Notes under the pieces: model-generated
The model's database searches: none
The model's input: the letters and a program-made list of their open reading frames with translations, nothing else
Told to the model about the DNA's origin: nothing
Assembly (NCBI GenBank): GCA_947475855.1
Contig: CANJPN010000251.1
Coordinates: forward strand, 1 to 8,445
Direction: 5' to 3'
From: Bradyrhizobiaceae bacterium
Lineage (GTDB): Bacteria; Pseudomonadota; Alphaproteobacteria; Rhizobiales; Hyphomicrobiaceae
DNA: 8,445 nt
Part shown: in pieces, positions 1 through 5,373 of the stretch
How the letters are laid out: the number at the start of each line of letters is the position of its first letter
Position numbering within the stretch: position 1 is the first letter of the stretch
Translations under genes and position numbers: made by a program

Positions 1-205
1 ACGGTCGAGGTGTGTGTGAATTGCGGCGTGAGGGGCGTCATGTAATCACATGCAACGACAAGGCGCCCCGCCGACGGTCGCCGACCACCCGCAACCGATC
101 CGCCTTGCGGCGTTTTGCAAGAGGCTCAGCCAATCGATCAAATCGAGGCAAGCAAACGCCCACGCGCCCATCCCGCGCGGCTGCGAAAGCCGTGCAAAGC
201 AGGAA
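1..205. other. Left-edge noncoding segment
   Basis: This stretch lies 3' of the secreted-protein gene that ends at 206. I see no credible gene, tRNA or known RNA in it. An open frame runs through it on the plus strand, but its translation is Arg/Pro-rich, low in complexity, and continues antisense to the gene at 206-694, so I treat it as a GC-driven shadow. The only visible structures are a short dyad at 39-52 (CATGT, 4 nt, ACATG) and the hairpin at 175-195, listed separately. Confidence 0.5.
175..195 (-). terminator. Hairpin just after the secreted-protein gene, possible terminator
   Basis: Arms 175-182 (GCGCGGCT) and 188-195 (AGCCGTGC) pair at 7 of 8 positions around a 5-nt loop. The structure begins about 10 nt after the stop codon of the minus-strand gene at 206-694. 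No U-run follows it on the minus strand, so it is not a classical intrinsic terminator. It could protect the mRNA 3' end or help Rho-dependent termination. Confidence 0.3.
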
Positions 206-694
206 TCAGCACTTACCCAAGTTCATGGATATCTTCGCCACGGCATTGCCGCGCGGCGTGATGCTGATCGACTGGCTGCAGTTGCTGGTTTTAAGCGCCA
301 TCGCTGCCGTAAATCCCGGACCGTCGATCGTAAGATTGAAGCCGTCGCTTTGAATATCGCCTTTGATCGAACCGGTCGTCGCCCAGGTCCGCTCCTCCCA
401 ACCGCCCGAGACACGCCCATTGGCAACTGTGAGATTGGTCACCGCATCGATCTTGTAGCCCTGGCTGGCACACCTGAGATTCTGCTTCACCGAGGAACCG
501 TTGCCCTCGACGAAATACGTCGCGACACACCGCATCTGCTCGGTCTCGCCGTTGGTCATGTGAATATTGCCCGGACCCGACCAACGCCCCGGCAGGTTGA
601 GAACAGGGTTTGCAAAGGCCACTTGAGCCAACGCCACCGCCCCGCCAACCCCAGCCGCCAGAACACAAATATTCCTAGTGAAACGAACGACCAT
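206..694 (-). CDS. Secreted protein of unknown function with four cysteines
   Basis: The 162-residue product starts with a clear Sec signal peptide: MVVRFTRN basic n-region, hydrophobic core about residues 9-27, likely cleavage after AFA at about residue 28. The mature part of about 134 residues is rich in Gly, Ser, Thr and Asn with alternating hydrophobic residues, suggesting a beta-rich fold. It holds exactly four cysteines (56, 75, 139 and the last residue, 162), which could form two disulfides. A GRWSG motif follows the cleavage site, and SGGWEER lies at about 97-102. I know similar small secreted hypothetical proteins from Rhizobiales genomes but no named function. An AAGG ribosome binding site lies about 10 nt before the ATG. 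Transcribed alone, with a perfect palindrome in its leader. The gene is real with good confidence; its role is unknown. Confidence 0.85.
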   Translation of the reverse strand: MVVRFTRNICVLAAGVGGAVALAQVAFANPVLNLPGRWSGPGNIHMTNGETEQMRCVATYFVEGNGSSVKQNLRCASQGYKIDAVTNLTVANGRVSGGWEERTWATTGSIKGDIQSDGFNLTIDGPGFTAAMALKTSNCSQSISITPRGNAVAKISMNLGKC

Positions 695-974
695 GATGCG
701 GTCCCTTGCTGTCGATTACCCTGCTGGTCCCCAGGGTCGCAGCCACTGGCAGTGGCGTTACCAGACGGAAACCAGCTCGTGATCAGTTCCGGCACTCAAT
801 CAGCCGGTTGGCAACGAATGCGAGACGCAGCCCCACTACAAAGTCGTGCAAATCTTGAATCCGTGAACATAAGATCGCCTTGTTACAAAACTTTGCGGTG
901 GCATCAAAACCATTTTTGTCATGCCAGGCCGACACCGGCGATATGTTGCAGCATTGCACGCAGCCCCAGTCCCT
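695..974. other. Intergenic region upstream of the secreted-protein gene
   Basis: This 280-bp spacer separates thiD (stop at 975) from the secreted-protein gene (start at 694), both on the minus strand. I see no supported gene. The half near 840-925 is noticeably AT-richer than its surroundings and probably holds the promoter of the 694 gene, but I cannot pick a convincing -35/-10 pair. The half near 724-764 holds nested dyads, listed separately. Confidence 0.5.
742..756. promoter_or_regulatory. Perfect 15-bp palindrome in the leader of the secreted-protein gene
   Basis: GCCACTG (742-748), a single G, then CAGTGGC (750-756) form a perfect inverted repeat. An outer pair, CTGGT (724-728) and ACCAG (760-764), encloses it. 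The palindrome centre is about 55 nt before the ATG at 694. The short spacer suits a dimeric DNA-binding protein better than an RNA hairpin, but a hairpin in the 5' leader is also possible. No regulator is encoded nearby. Confidence 0.35.
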
Positions 975-1802
975 TCAAGCAGGCCTGGTCCGCCGCCGAA
1001 CGTCGAAAAGATGATCGACGGGGCCTTGCCCCCTTCCGACCCCAAGGTCCCGCCCGGACGCCAGCGCTGCAGTGAGATAACGCTTAGCCCCCCGAACCGC
1101 CTCGACCAACGGCATACCCGTCGCCATCAACGCCGCAATCGCAGCCGACAGCGTGCAGCCCGTGCCATGCGTATTGGCGGTCTCGACCCACGCTGCCGCG
1201 ATATGATGGATCGAGCCATCAGCGAGCGCCAGCACGTCGACGGCTTCCGCAGCCGCACGGTGGCCTCCCTTGACGAGCACGCCACTACAATTGAACGCAA
1301 GCAGTGCTCGTGCTTGTCGTTCCGCTGCCGGCAGATCGCCAGCTAACGGCTCGTCTAGAAGTGCTGCTGCTTCCGCCAGATTGGGCGTGATCAGCGCAGC
1401 ACGCGGAATGAGGCACTTTTTGTAGGCATCGACCGCATCGGGCTCGAGCAATCTGTCGCCGCTCGTCGCCACCATCACGGGATCGACGATCAGTGGCAGA
1501 GTGGGTCGCCGCTCCAACGCCGCCGCAACCACCAGAACAATGCCGGCATTGGCGAGCATCCCCGTCTTCACGGCCCCAACCTCGAGATCTTCGAGCACAG
1601 CCTCGATCTGCTGGCCAACGAACTCCGGCGGTGCCGCATGTACCCCCGTCACGCCCATCGTGTTCTGAGCCGTCAGCGCAGTGACTGCGCTCGCGCCGTA
1701 GACGCCTAAAGCACTGAACGTCTTGAGATCCGCCTGGATACCGGCTCCACCCGAGCTGTCCGAGCCCGCGATCGTCAACGCAATGCCTATCCGTTTGCTC
1801 AC
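975..1802 (-). CDS. thiD: Hydroxymethylpyrimidine/phosphomethylpyrimidine kinase
   Basis: ThiD phosphorylates 4-amino-5-hydroxymethyl-2-methylpyrimidine (HMP) to HMP-P and then HMP-PP, the pyrimidine precursor of thiamine, in the cytosol. The 275-residue product has the usual family length and the ribokinase-like signatures. The N-terminal substrate loop is TIAGSDSSGGAGIQADLKT (10-28). The DPVMVATSGDRLL block is at 107-119, the ITPN segment at 138-141, and the VKGGH ATP-site strand at 177-181. The anion-hole and catalytic motif THGTGCTLSAA covers 211-221, with Cys216. The start codon is GTG. A GAGGAAG ribosome binding site sits 4-5 nt upstream and overlaps the stop codon of ccdA, with only 7 nt between the genes, so the two are probably co-transcribed and translationally coupled. 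I see no TPP riboswitch upstream. tenA, which feeds the same salvage step, lies about 2.8 kb away in another unit. Confidence 0.96.
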   Translation of the reverse strand: MSKRIGIALTIAGSDSSGGAGIQADLKTFSALGVYGASAVTALTAQNTMGVTGVHAAPPEFVGQQIEAVLEDLEVGAVKTGMLANAGIVLVVAAALERRPTLPLIVDPVMVATSGDRLLEPDAVDAYKKCLIPRAALITPNLAEAAALLDEPLAGDLPAAERQARALLAFNCSGVLVKGGHRAAAEAVDVLALADGSIHHIAAAWVETANTHGTGCTLSAAIAALMATGMPLVEAVRGAKRYLTAALASGRDLGVGRGQGPVDHLFDVRRRTRPA

Positions 1803-1812
1803 AGCTTCCTCA
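1803..1812 (-). promoter_or_regulatory. thiD ribosome binding site overlapping the ccdA stop codon
   Basis: Read on the minus strand, the bases are TGAGGAAGCT followed by GTG. The TGA is the ccdA stop and AGGA within it is the thiD Shine-Dalgarno, four bases from the GTG. This fixes the thiD start and implies that ribosomes finishing ccdA help start thiD. Confidence 0.7.
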
Positions 1813-2829
1813 TTGCCCCGCTCCGCGCCGCATGATCTCGCCTTGCAGCGACTTCGACGTCATCCATTCCTCGATGCTGGCTAGTCCCGGGAACGTGTCG
1901 AGCAGCCATTGGCCGATCACGTTCATCGAGCCGCCACCGACGAACAAGCCCAGCGCCATCGTAGCAACGCCGGCGCCAATGAGCATCCTGTCACGCCGCG
2001 GATCATGCGCCATCCCGCCGATACGCTCAGCAACCCAACCTCCAACGCCTAGTGCGGCGACGACGCCGATCAAGGCAAGCGGCCCACCGATCCAACCGGC
2101 CTTCGAAACCAGACCCGGCATCGCCGCGCGCAACATGTCGTGGACGGGCCCCGCCAAGATCAGCAGGCCAGCGAGCAACAGCATCACGCCCATGCCGCGC
2201 TCGACCACGTCCATGTGTCGGCGGAACCGCTGCATGAACCGCATGAACGGCCCGATCGCAACCGCCGCCAATACGAACGGAATGCCCAGTCCCAGCGAAT
2301 ACAGAAACAGCAACCGCACCCCGGCGGATAAGCTCGCCTCGTTCGCCGCCACCGCCAGTACCGTCGCCAGGATCGGCCCGACGCACGGCGTCCAACCGAA
2401 CGCGAACGCGAGCCCGATCACGTACGCGCCGATCAGGCTCACGCCCTCCATGTCGGCATGATAGCGCGCTTCCTGGTAGAGCAGCGGAATACGGGCAAGC
2501 CCAAGAAAATGGAGACCAAACAGCACGATAACCAGACCCGCCGCAATCGACAGGGGATTCTTCCAAGCCTGGATCAACTGCCCGAATGCAGACGCACCCG
2601 CACCAAGCCCGACGAAAACCGTCGTGAAGCCGAGCACGAAGCAAACCGATCCGATCACGATCCGCCGGTGCTGCCCCGGCTGCAACGCTCCGTTCTCACC
2701 CATCCGGGCAACCGTGGTGCCGCCCAGATAGCCCAGATACGGCGGCACGAGCGGCAGCACGCACGGCGACAGGAAGCTCACCATTCCCGCCAGCAGAACC
2801 CCAATCGAAATGTAAATCTCGGAAAGCAT
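1810..2829 (-). CDS. ccdA: Cytochrome c biogenesis protein CcdA (DsbD-type thiol-electron transporter) with C-terminal extension
   Basis: CcdA moves reducing equivalents across the inner membrane from cytoplasmic thioredoxin to periplasmic thiol proteins needed for cytochrome c maturation. From ATG 2829 the product has 339 residues. The two family-defining cysteines are visible in proline motifs: SPCVLPLVPPYLGYL (21-35, Cys23) at the end of helix 1 and GWTPCVGPIL (145-154, Cys149) in helix 4. Six core hydrophobic segments lie near 5-27, 57-84, 93-112, 131-162, 169-195 and 209-227. Two further ones near 245-268 and 282-305 exceed the usual CcdA length of about 230-250 residues. In-frame upstream starts exist (GTG 2910, ATG 2895), but the added residues are not hydrophobic and match nothing typical. 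At 2829 a GAGG lies 3 nt and a GGGAAA 10 nt upstream. First gene of a unit with thiD. Confidence 0.92.
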   Translation of the reverse strand: MLSEIYISIGVLLAGMVSFLSPCVLPLVPPYLGYLGGTTVARMGENGALQPGQHRRIVIGSVCFVLGFTTVFVGLGAGASAFGQLIQAWKNPLSIAAGLVIVLFGLHFLGLARIPLLYQEARYHADMEGVSLIGAYVIGLAFAFGWTPCVGPILATVLAVAANEASLSAGVRLLFLYSLGLGIPFVLAAVAIGPFMRFMQRFRRHMDVVERGMGVMLLLAGLLILAGPVHDMLRAAMPGLVSKAGWIGGPLALIGVVAALGVGGWVAERIGGMAHDPRRDRMLIGAGVATMALGLFVGGGSMNVIGQWLLDTFPGLASIEEWMTSKSLQGEIMRRGAGQ

Positions 2830-3038
2830 GAGCCTCGCGTTTCCCGCCACTTCGCCTGCCTGACCAAGGCGGATCTCGATCGTCACCCTTAACATGGCGA
2901 CCGCCTGCACCGCATCAACCCTGCGTCACCTCGGCGTGATGAAGGGGCCGCCTAGCCCCCACTTTTGCGCAATGCCATCATTCCCTGTACGAGCTTGGTG
3001 CCGTAAAGATTGATGCTAGTCTGGCCTCCTGAGCGTCG

Positions 3039-3056
3039 ATGCGAAAACATTCGCAT
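3039..3056. promoter_or_regulatory. Perfect 7-4-7 inverted repeat, candidate operator of the monooxygenase gene
   Basis: ATGCGAA (3039-3045), AACA, TTCGCAT (3050-3056) is a perfect dyad with 7-bp arms. It is AT-richer than its surroundings and lies 73-90 nt before the ATG at 3129. Its size fits a helix-turn-helix dimer site such as a TetR-, MarR- or LysR-type regulator, but no regulator gene is present in the window. The ATG inside the left arm would give a 30-residue N-terminal extension of the monooxygenase. I reject that as a start because no ribosome binding site precedes it. Confidence 0.4.
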
Positions 3057-3073
3057 GCCATCCAAAGGCGGAC

Positions 3074-3086
3074 CGCGGCAGCCGCG
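3074..3086. promoter_or_regulatory. Perfect 13-bp palindrome in the monooxygenase leader
   Basis: CGCGGC (3074-3079), A, GCCGCG (3081-3086) is a perfect inverted repeat around one base. Its centre is about 33 bp from the centre of the 3039-3056 dyad, close to three helical turns. It is GC-only apart from the centre base, so chance occurrence in GC-rich DNA is a serious alternative. Confidence 0.25.
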
Positions 3087-3111
3087 ACGTTCGAACTGGC
3101 GTCGGCGCGGT

Positions 3112-3123
3112 GGAGGGAGGGAG
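3112..3123 (+). promoter_or_regulatory. Strong ribosome binding site of the monooxygenase gene
   Basis: GGAGGGAGGGAG ends 5 nt before the ATG at 3129. This purine-rich block decides the start codon in favour of 3129 over the in-frame ATG at 3039. Confidence 0.75.
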
Positions 3124-3128
3124 CAGGA

Positions 3129-4418
3129 ATGCCTAAACCTGAGCGCCGCATGCATCTGGGTGTGTTCTGGCTGGGTACCGGCAATCATTCCGCCGGCTGG
3201 CGCATGGACGGCGCCTTCGACAGCCATTGCAACTGGCCCATCGCCCAGGCCGGCATCAAGATCGCCGAACGCGGCAAGTTCGATCTGTTCTTCATCTCGG
3301 ACAGCCTTGCTCCTACCCTGACCGACCATCCCTCGTTCCTCACACGCTTCGAGCCGATGACGCTCGCTGCCGCCCTCAGCGTCACCACGCGCCAAATCGG
3401 CATCGGCGCCACGGTCTCCACGAGCTTCGCCGAGCCCTACAACGTCGCCCGTATGTTCCAGAGCCTGAACCATTTGAGCCAAGGACGCATCGCCTGGAAC
3501 GTCGTCACGTCGACCGCCGACAACGCCGCCTTGAATTTCAGCCGCGATGTCCACTACACCCACGACAAGCGCTACGAGATCGCCAGCGAGTTCGTCGACG
3601 TCGTGCGCGGCTTATGGGACACCTGGGACGACGGCGCGATCGTCCGCGACCGCAAGACCGGCCGCTACGCCGATCCTTCCAAGGTTCACACTCTCGACCA
3701 CAAGGGACAGCATTTCTCGGTGCGCGGCCCCCTCAATGTTGAGCGCCCACCGTTCGGCAATCCGCTCATCATACAGGCCGGCGGTTCCGTGCCGGGCCAG
3801 GAGCTCTCCGCCCGCACCGCTGACATCGTGTTCGCCGTCGTCAACGGCGATATGGCCGCTGCGAAGGCCGCTTATGACGGGTTGAAAGCCCGCACCGTGA
3901 AGCACGGTCGCTCCCCCGCAGACCTCGCCTTGCTGCCCGGCATCATGCCGATCATCGGTAACACCGATGCCGAGGCAAAAGATCAGCTCGACCGCCTGCA
4001 AGGCTACCTGTCGGACGCCAGCGCCATGACGCTCGTTGCCAATCGCATCGGCCACGATATCTCGGGCTATCCACTCGACGGGCCGATCCCCGACTTTCCG
4101 ATGACCGACAAGAGCCAGACCTTCTCGCAGACGCTGCTCGCCAAGGCCCGCCGCGACAAGCTCACCTTGCGCGACCTGTATAACCTCACAGCCGCCGCAC
4201 GCGGACATTGGGTCGTCTGCGGTACGCCGACCAAGATCGCCGACACGCTGGAGGAATGGTTCACCGCCGGCATCGCCGACGGCTTCATGATCCTCCCGCC
4301 CTATTTCCCGCAATCTTTCGACGTGTTCGTCGACACCGTCGTCCCCGAACTCCAGCGCCGCGGCCTCTTCCGCAAGGAATACGAAAGCTCGACGTTGCGC
4401 GGGCATCTGCAAAACTGA
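3129..4418 (+). CDS. FMN-dependent monooxygenase, NtaA/SnaA/DszA family (luciferase-like)
   Basis: Members are two-component monooxygenases that use FMNH2 from a separate reductase and O2 to oxidise small organic substrates: NtaA acts on nitrilotriacetate, DszA and SnaA on sulfur or ring substrates. The 429-residue product has family length and features. The N-terminal strand is MHLGVFW (8-14), followed by the SAGWR motif (21-25). KFDLFFISD lies at 50-58. The long conserved block FEPMTLAAALS...GIGATVSTSFAEPYNVAR...LSQGRIAWNVVTS covers 74-128. HFSVRGPLNV is at 195-204, the phosphate-binding-like IIQAGGSVPGQELSARTADIVFA at 214-236, and GTPTKIADTLEEWF...DGFMILPPYFP at 365-394. I see no paired flavin reductase or transporter in the window, so the substrate cannot be assigned. 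It is monocistronic on the plus strand, divergent from ccdA and convergent with tenA, with dyads in its leader suggesting control by an unlinked regulator. Confidence 0.92.
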   Translation: MPKPERRMHLGVFWLGTGNHSAGWRMDGAFDSHCNWPIAQAGIKIAERGKFDLFFISDSLAPTLTDHPSFLTRFEPMTLAAALSVTTRQIGIGATVSTSFAEPYNVARMFQSLNHLSQGRIAWNVVTSTADNAALNFSRDVHYTHDKRYEIASEFVDVVRGLWDTWDDGAIVRDRKTGRYADPSKVHTLDHKGQHFSVRGPLNVERPPFGNPLIIQAGGSVPGQELSARTADIVFAVVNGDMAAAKAAYDGLKARTVKHGRSPADLALLPGIMPIIGNTDAEAKDQLDRLQGYLSDASAMTLVANRIGHDISGYPLDGPIPDFPMTDKSQTFSQTLLAKARRDKLTLRDLYNLTAAARGHWVVCGTPTKIADTLEEWFTAGIADGFMILPPYFPQSFDVFVDTVVPELQRRGLFRKEYESSTLRGHLQN

Positions 4419-4426
4419 AACTCGCA

Positions 4427-4500
4427 GTAGGGCAGGTAAGCGCCTCGGCGCGCAACCTGCCGTCGCAATCGGCGGGCTGCGCAATGCTTGCCCGCCCTAC
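4427..4500. repeat. Palindromic intergenic repeat, copy 1
   Basis: This 74-bp element begins 8 nt after the monooxygenase stop codon. Its outer 15 bases on each side (4427-4441 and 4486-4500) pair almost fully: GTAGGGC with GCCCTAC is perfect, then one mismatch and one G:U before AAGC/GCTT. An internal GCGCC-TC-GGCGC hairpin lies in the left part. A second copy is at 5299-5373 in the same orientation. The first 34 bases are identical and the copies differ at about six positions overall, including one single-base indel. There is no coding capacity and no obvious target-site duplication. It fits a REP-like or miniature mobile element. Confidence 0.85.
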
Positions 4501-4506
4501 GTTACT

Positions 4507-4544
4507 CACTTCCCCCTCCCCTCGATGGGAAGGGGGCGGAAGTG
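4507..4544. terminator. GC-rich hairpin between convergent genes, possible bidirectional terminator
   Basis: CACTTCC (4507-4513) and GGAAGTG (4538-4544) pair perfectly. Inside them, CCCTCCC (4514-4520) can pair with GGGAAGGG (4527-4534) with one bulge, leaving a short CTCGAT loop. It lies between the monooxygenase stop (4418) and the tenA stop (4581), where both transcripts need to end. There is no T-run on either side. Similar C-rich/G-rich hairpins are common between alphaproteobacterial genes. Confidence 0.4.
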
Positions 4545-4580
4545 GGGTGGAGAACGACGGACGCGATTCCACCCGCCCCA

Positions 4581-5249
4581 TCAAACCGGCCAATCCCCCA
4601 GCCGGTACGCGCTGTCCCAGAACATCCACTCATGCTGGCAGGCCCGCGCGAAAGCTGCGTGCATTGCATCGCGCGTATGCGGCGACACGCCGGCCGCCAC
4701 CTCGTCCACGACCTTGATCACCGCATCGACCGCTTGGTCGAACTCGACGCCGGCATAGGTGTCGATCCACGCCTGATACGGATTGGGCTTCACCGCCCGC
4801 CCGAGGATATCCTTGCCGACCTCGCGATAGATCCAGAAGCACGGCAACAGCGACGCCAGCACCACTTCGAACGGCTCGAGGGCCGCCACGCGCAGCAGCC
4901 AACTCACATAGTGATCGCAAACCGGCGATGGCTTGGCCTCGGCGAAATCCGCCGCGGAAACGCCGAACTTCACGAAAAACTCTGCGTGCAACGACCGCTC
5001 CACGACGATCGCCGTCTGCGCCGCCCCCGCGAAATGCACGACATGATCCGCACTGAGCCCCTTAGCTGACGCCAGCGACAGGGCGCGCGCAAAGCCTTCG
5101 AGATAGTGCGCATCCTGGATCATGTAGTGGCGGAAACGATCCGAGCCGAGCGTGCCCGCCACGAGATCGGCATTGAACGGCATCGCAAGGATCTTGGCGT
5201 AGATAGCGGCATTGCGCTGCCACGCCTCGGCGCTGAACTCGTTTGCCAT
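4581..5249 (-). CDS. tenA: TenA-type aminopyrimidine aminohydrolase (thiaminase II)
   Basis: TenA hydrolyses aminomethyl-HMP from degraded thiamine to HMP, which ThiD then phosphorylates, so it serves thiamine salvage in the cytosol. The product from ATG 5249 has 222 residues, typical for the family, and is all-helical. The key residues are present. Asp46 lies in the IQDAHYL motif, matching B. subtilis Asp44. Tyr114 lies in SPVCDHYVSWL, matching Tyr112. The nucleophile Cys137 lies in LLPCFWIYREVG, matching Cys135, and the acid/base Glu207 in HEWMFWDSAY, matching Glu205. PYQAWIDTYAG (157-167) is the conserved substrate-pocket segment. The active-site cysteine marks the TenA_C type. A second ATG two codons upstream at 5255 is possible, but GGAG at 5256-5259 is spaced 6 nt from 5249 and abuts 5255. 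gph lies upstream on the same strand and repeats flank the gene on both sides. No TPP riboswitch is visible. Confidence 0.95.
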   Translation of the reverse strand: MANEFSAEAWQRNAAIYAKILAMPFNADLVAGTLGSDRFRHYMIQDAHYLEGFARALSLASAKGLSADHVVHFAGAAQTAIVVERSLHAEFFVKFGVSAADFAEAKPSPVCDHYVSWLLRVAALEPFEVVLASLLPCFWIYREVGKDILGRAVKPNPYQAWIDTYAGVEFDQAVDAVIKVVDEVAAGVSPHTRDAMHAAFARACQHEWMFWDSAYRLGDWPV

Positions 5250-5255
5250 CGCCAT

Positions 5256-5259
5256 CTCC
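5256..5259 (-). promoter_or_regulatory. tenA ribosome binding site
   Basis: On the minus strand GGAG lies 6 nt before the ATG at 5249 and directly against the ATG at 5255. An AAGGG a few bases further up could serve 5255 instead. The spacing favours 5249; the two candidate proteins differ by two residues. Confidence 0.5.
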
Positions 5260-5298
5260 GCCCTTAATCCTTGCAGACAGTTTTCCGCACATCATCTC

Positions 5299-5373
5299 GT
5301 AGGGCAGGTAAGCGCCTCGGCGCGCAACCTGCAGCCGCAAATGGCGGGCCGCGCAAATGCTTGCCCGCCCTAC
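5299..5373. repeat. Palindromic intergenic repeat, copy 2, containing the gph stop codon
   Basis: This 75-bp copy of the element at 4427-4500 has the same orientation and the same perfect GTAGGGC/GCCCTAC ends. It carries one extra A in the right arm region and a few substitutions in the middle. The terminal CTA on the plus strand (5370-5372) is the TAG stop codon of gph. The element fills most of the 114-bp gap between gph and tenA, so a gph-tenA read-through transcript would carry its hairpin. Confidence 0.85.

Larger units (their letters stand above)
2830..3128. other. Divergent promoter/leader region between ccdA and the monooxygenase gene
   Basis: This region of about 300 bp must hold the promoters for ccdA (minus) and the monooxygenase (plus). 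It contains a GGGGC/GCCCC hairpin at 2944-2959, followed by CACTTTT on the plus strand. It also contains the dyads at 3039-3056 and 3074-3086. A weak promoter match for the plus gene is TTGGTG (2995-3000), 16 nt, TAGTCT (3017-3022). If that is real, transcription would begin just before the first dyad. An open frame on the minus strand also runs through here into the monooxygenase gene, and I consider it a shadow. Confidence 0.4.

Noticed and set aside
50..1075. Long plus-strand open frame of about 341 codons across the left end
   Set aside because: It runs antisense to the secreted-protein gene and the 3' end of thiD, both strongly supported. Its translation is rich in Arg, Pro and His with no recognisable motif, and no good ribosome binding site precedes it.
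1832..2461. Plus-strand open frame of about 209 codons opposite ccdA
   Set aside because: It is the complement of a membrane-protein gene. The translation is Pro/Ser/Thr/Ala-rich with no domain.
2952..3563. Minus-strand open frame of about 203 codons across the ccdA-monooxygenase spacer
   Set aside because: Most of it is antisense to the monooxygenase gene. Its last residues (YGTKLVQGMMALRKSGG) look protein-like and could be a fossil of a lost gene end, but I recognise no family and the rest is Gly/Arg/Asp-rich shadow sequence.
3612..4484. Minus-strand open frame of about 290 codons
   Set aside because: It is entirely antisense to the monooxygenase and into the repeat. It has typical GC-rich mirror composition and no motif.
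5256..5369. TPP riboswitch upstream of tenA
   Set aside because: The conserved CTGAGA block and the later conserved segment of the THI element are absent on the minus strand. The space is taken by the palindromic repeat. The ccdA leader also lacks them.
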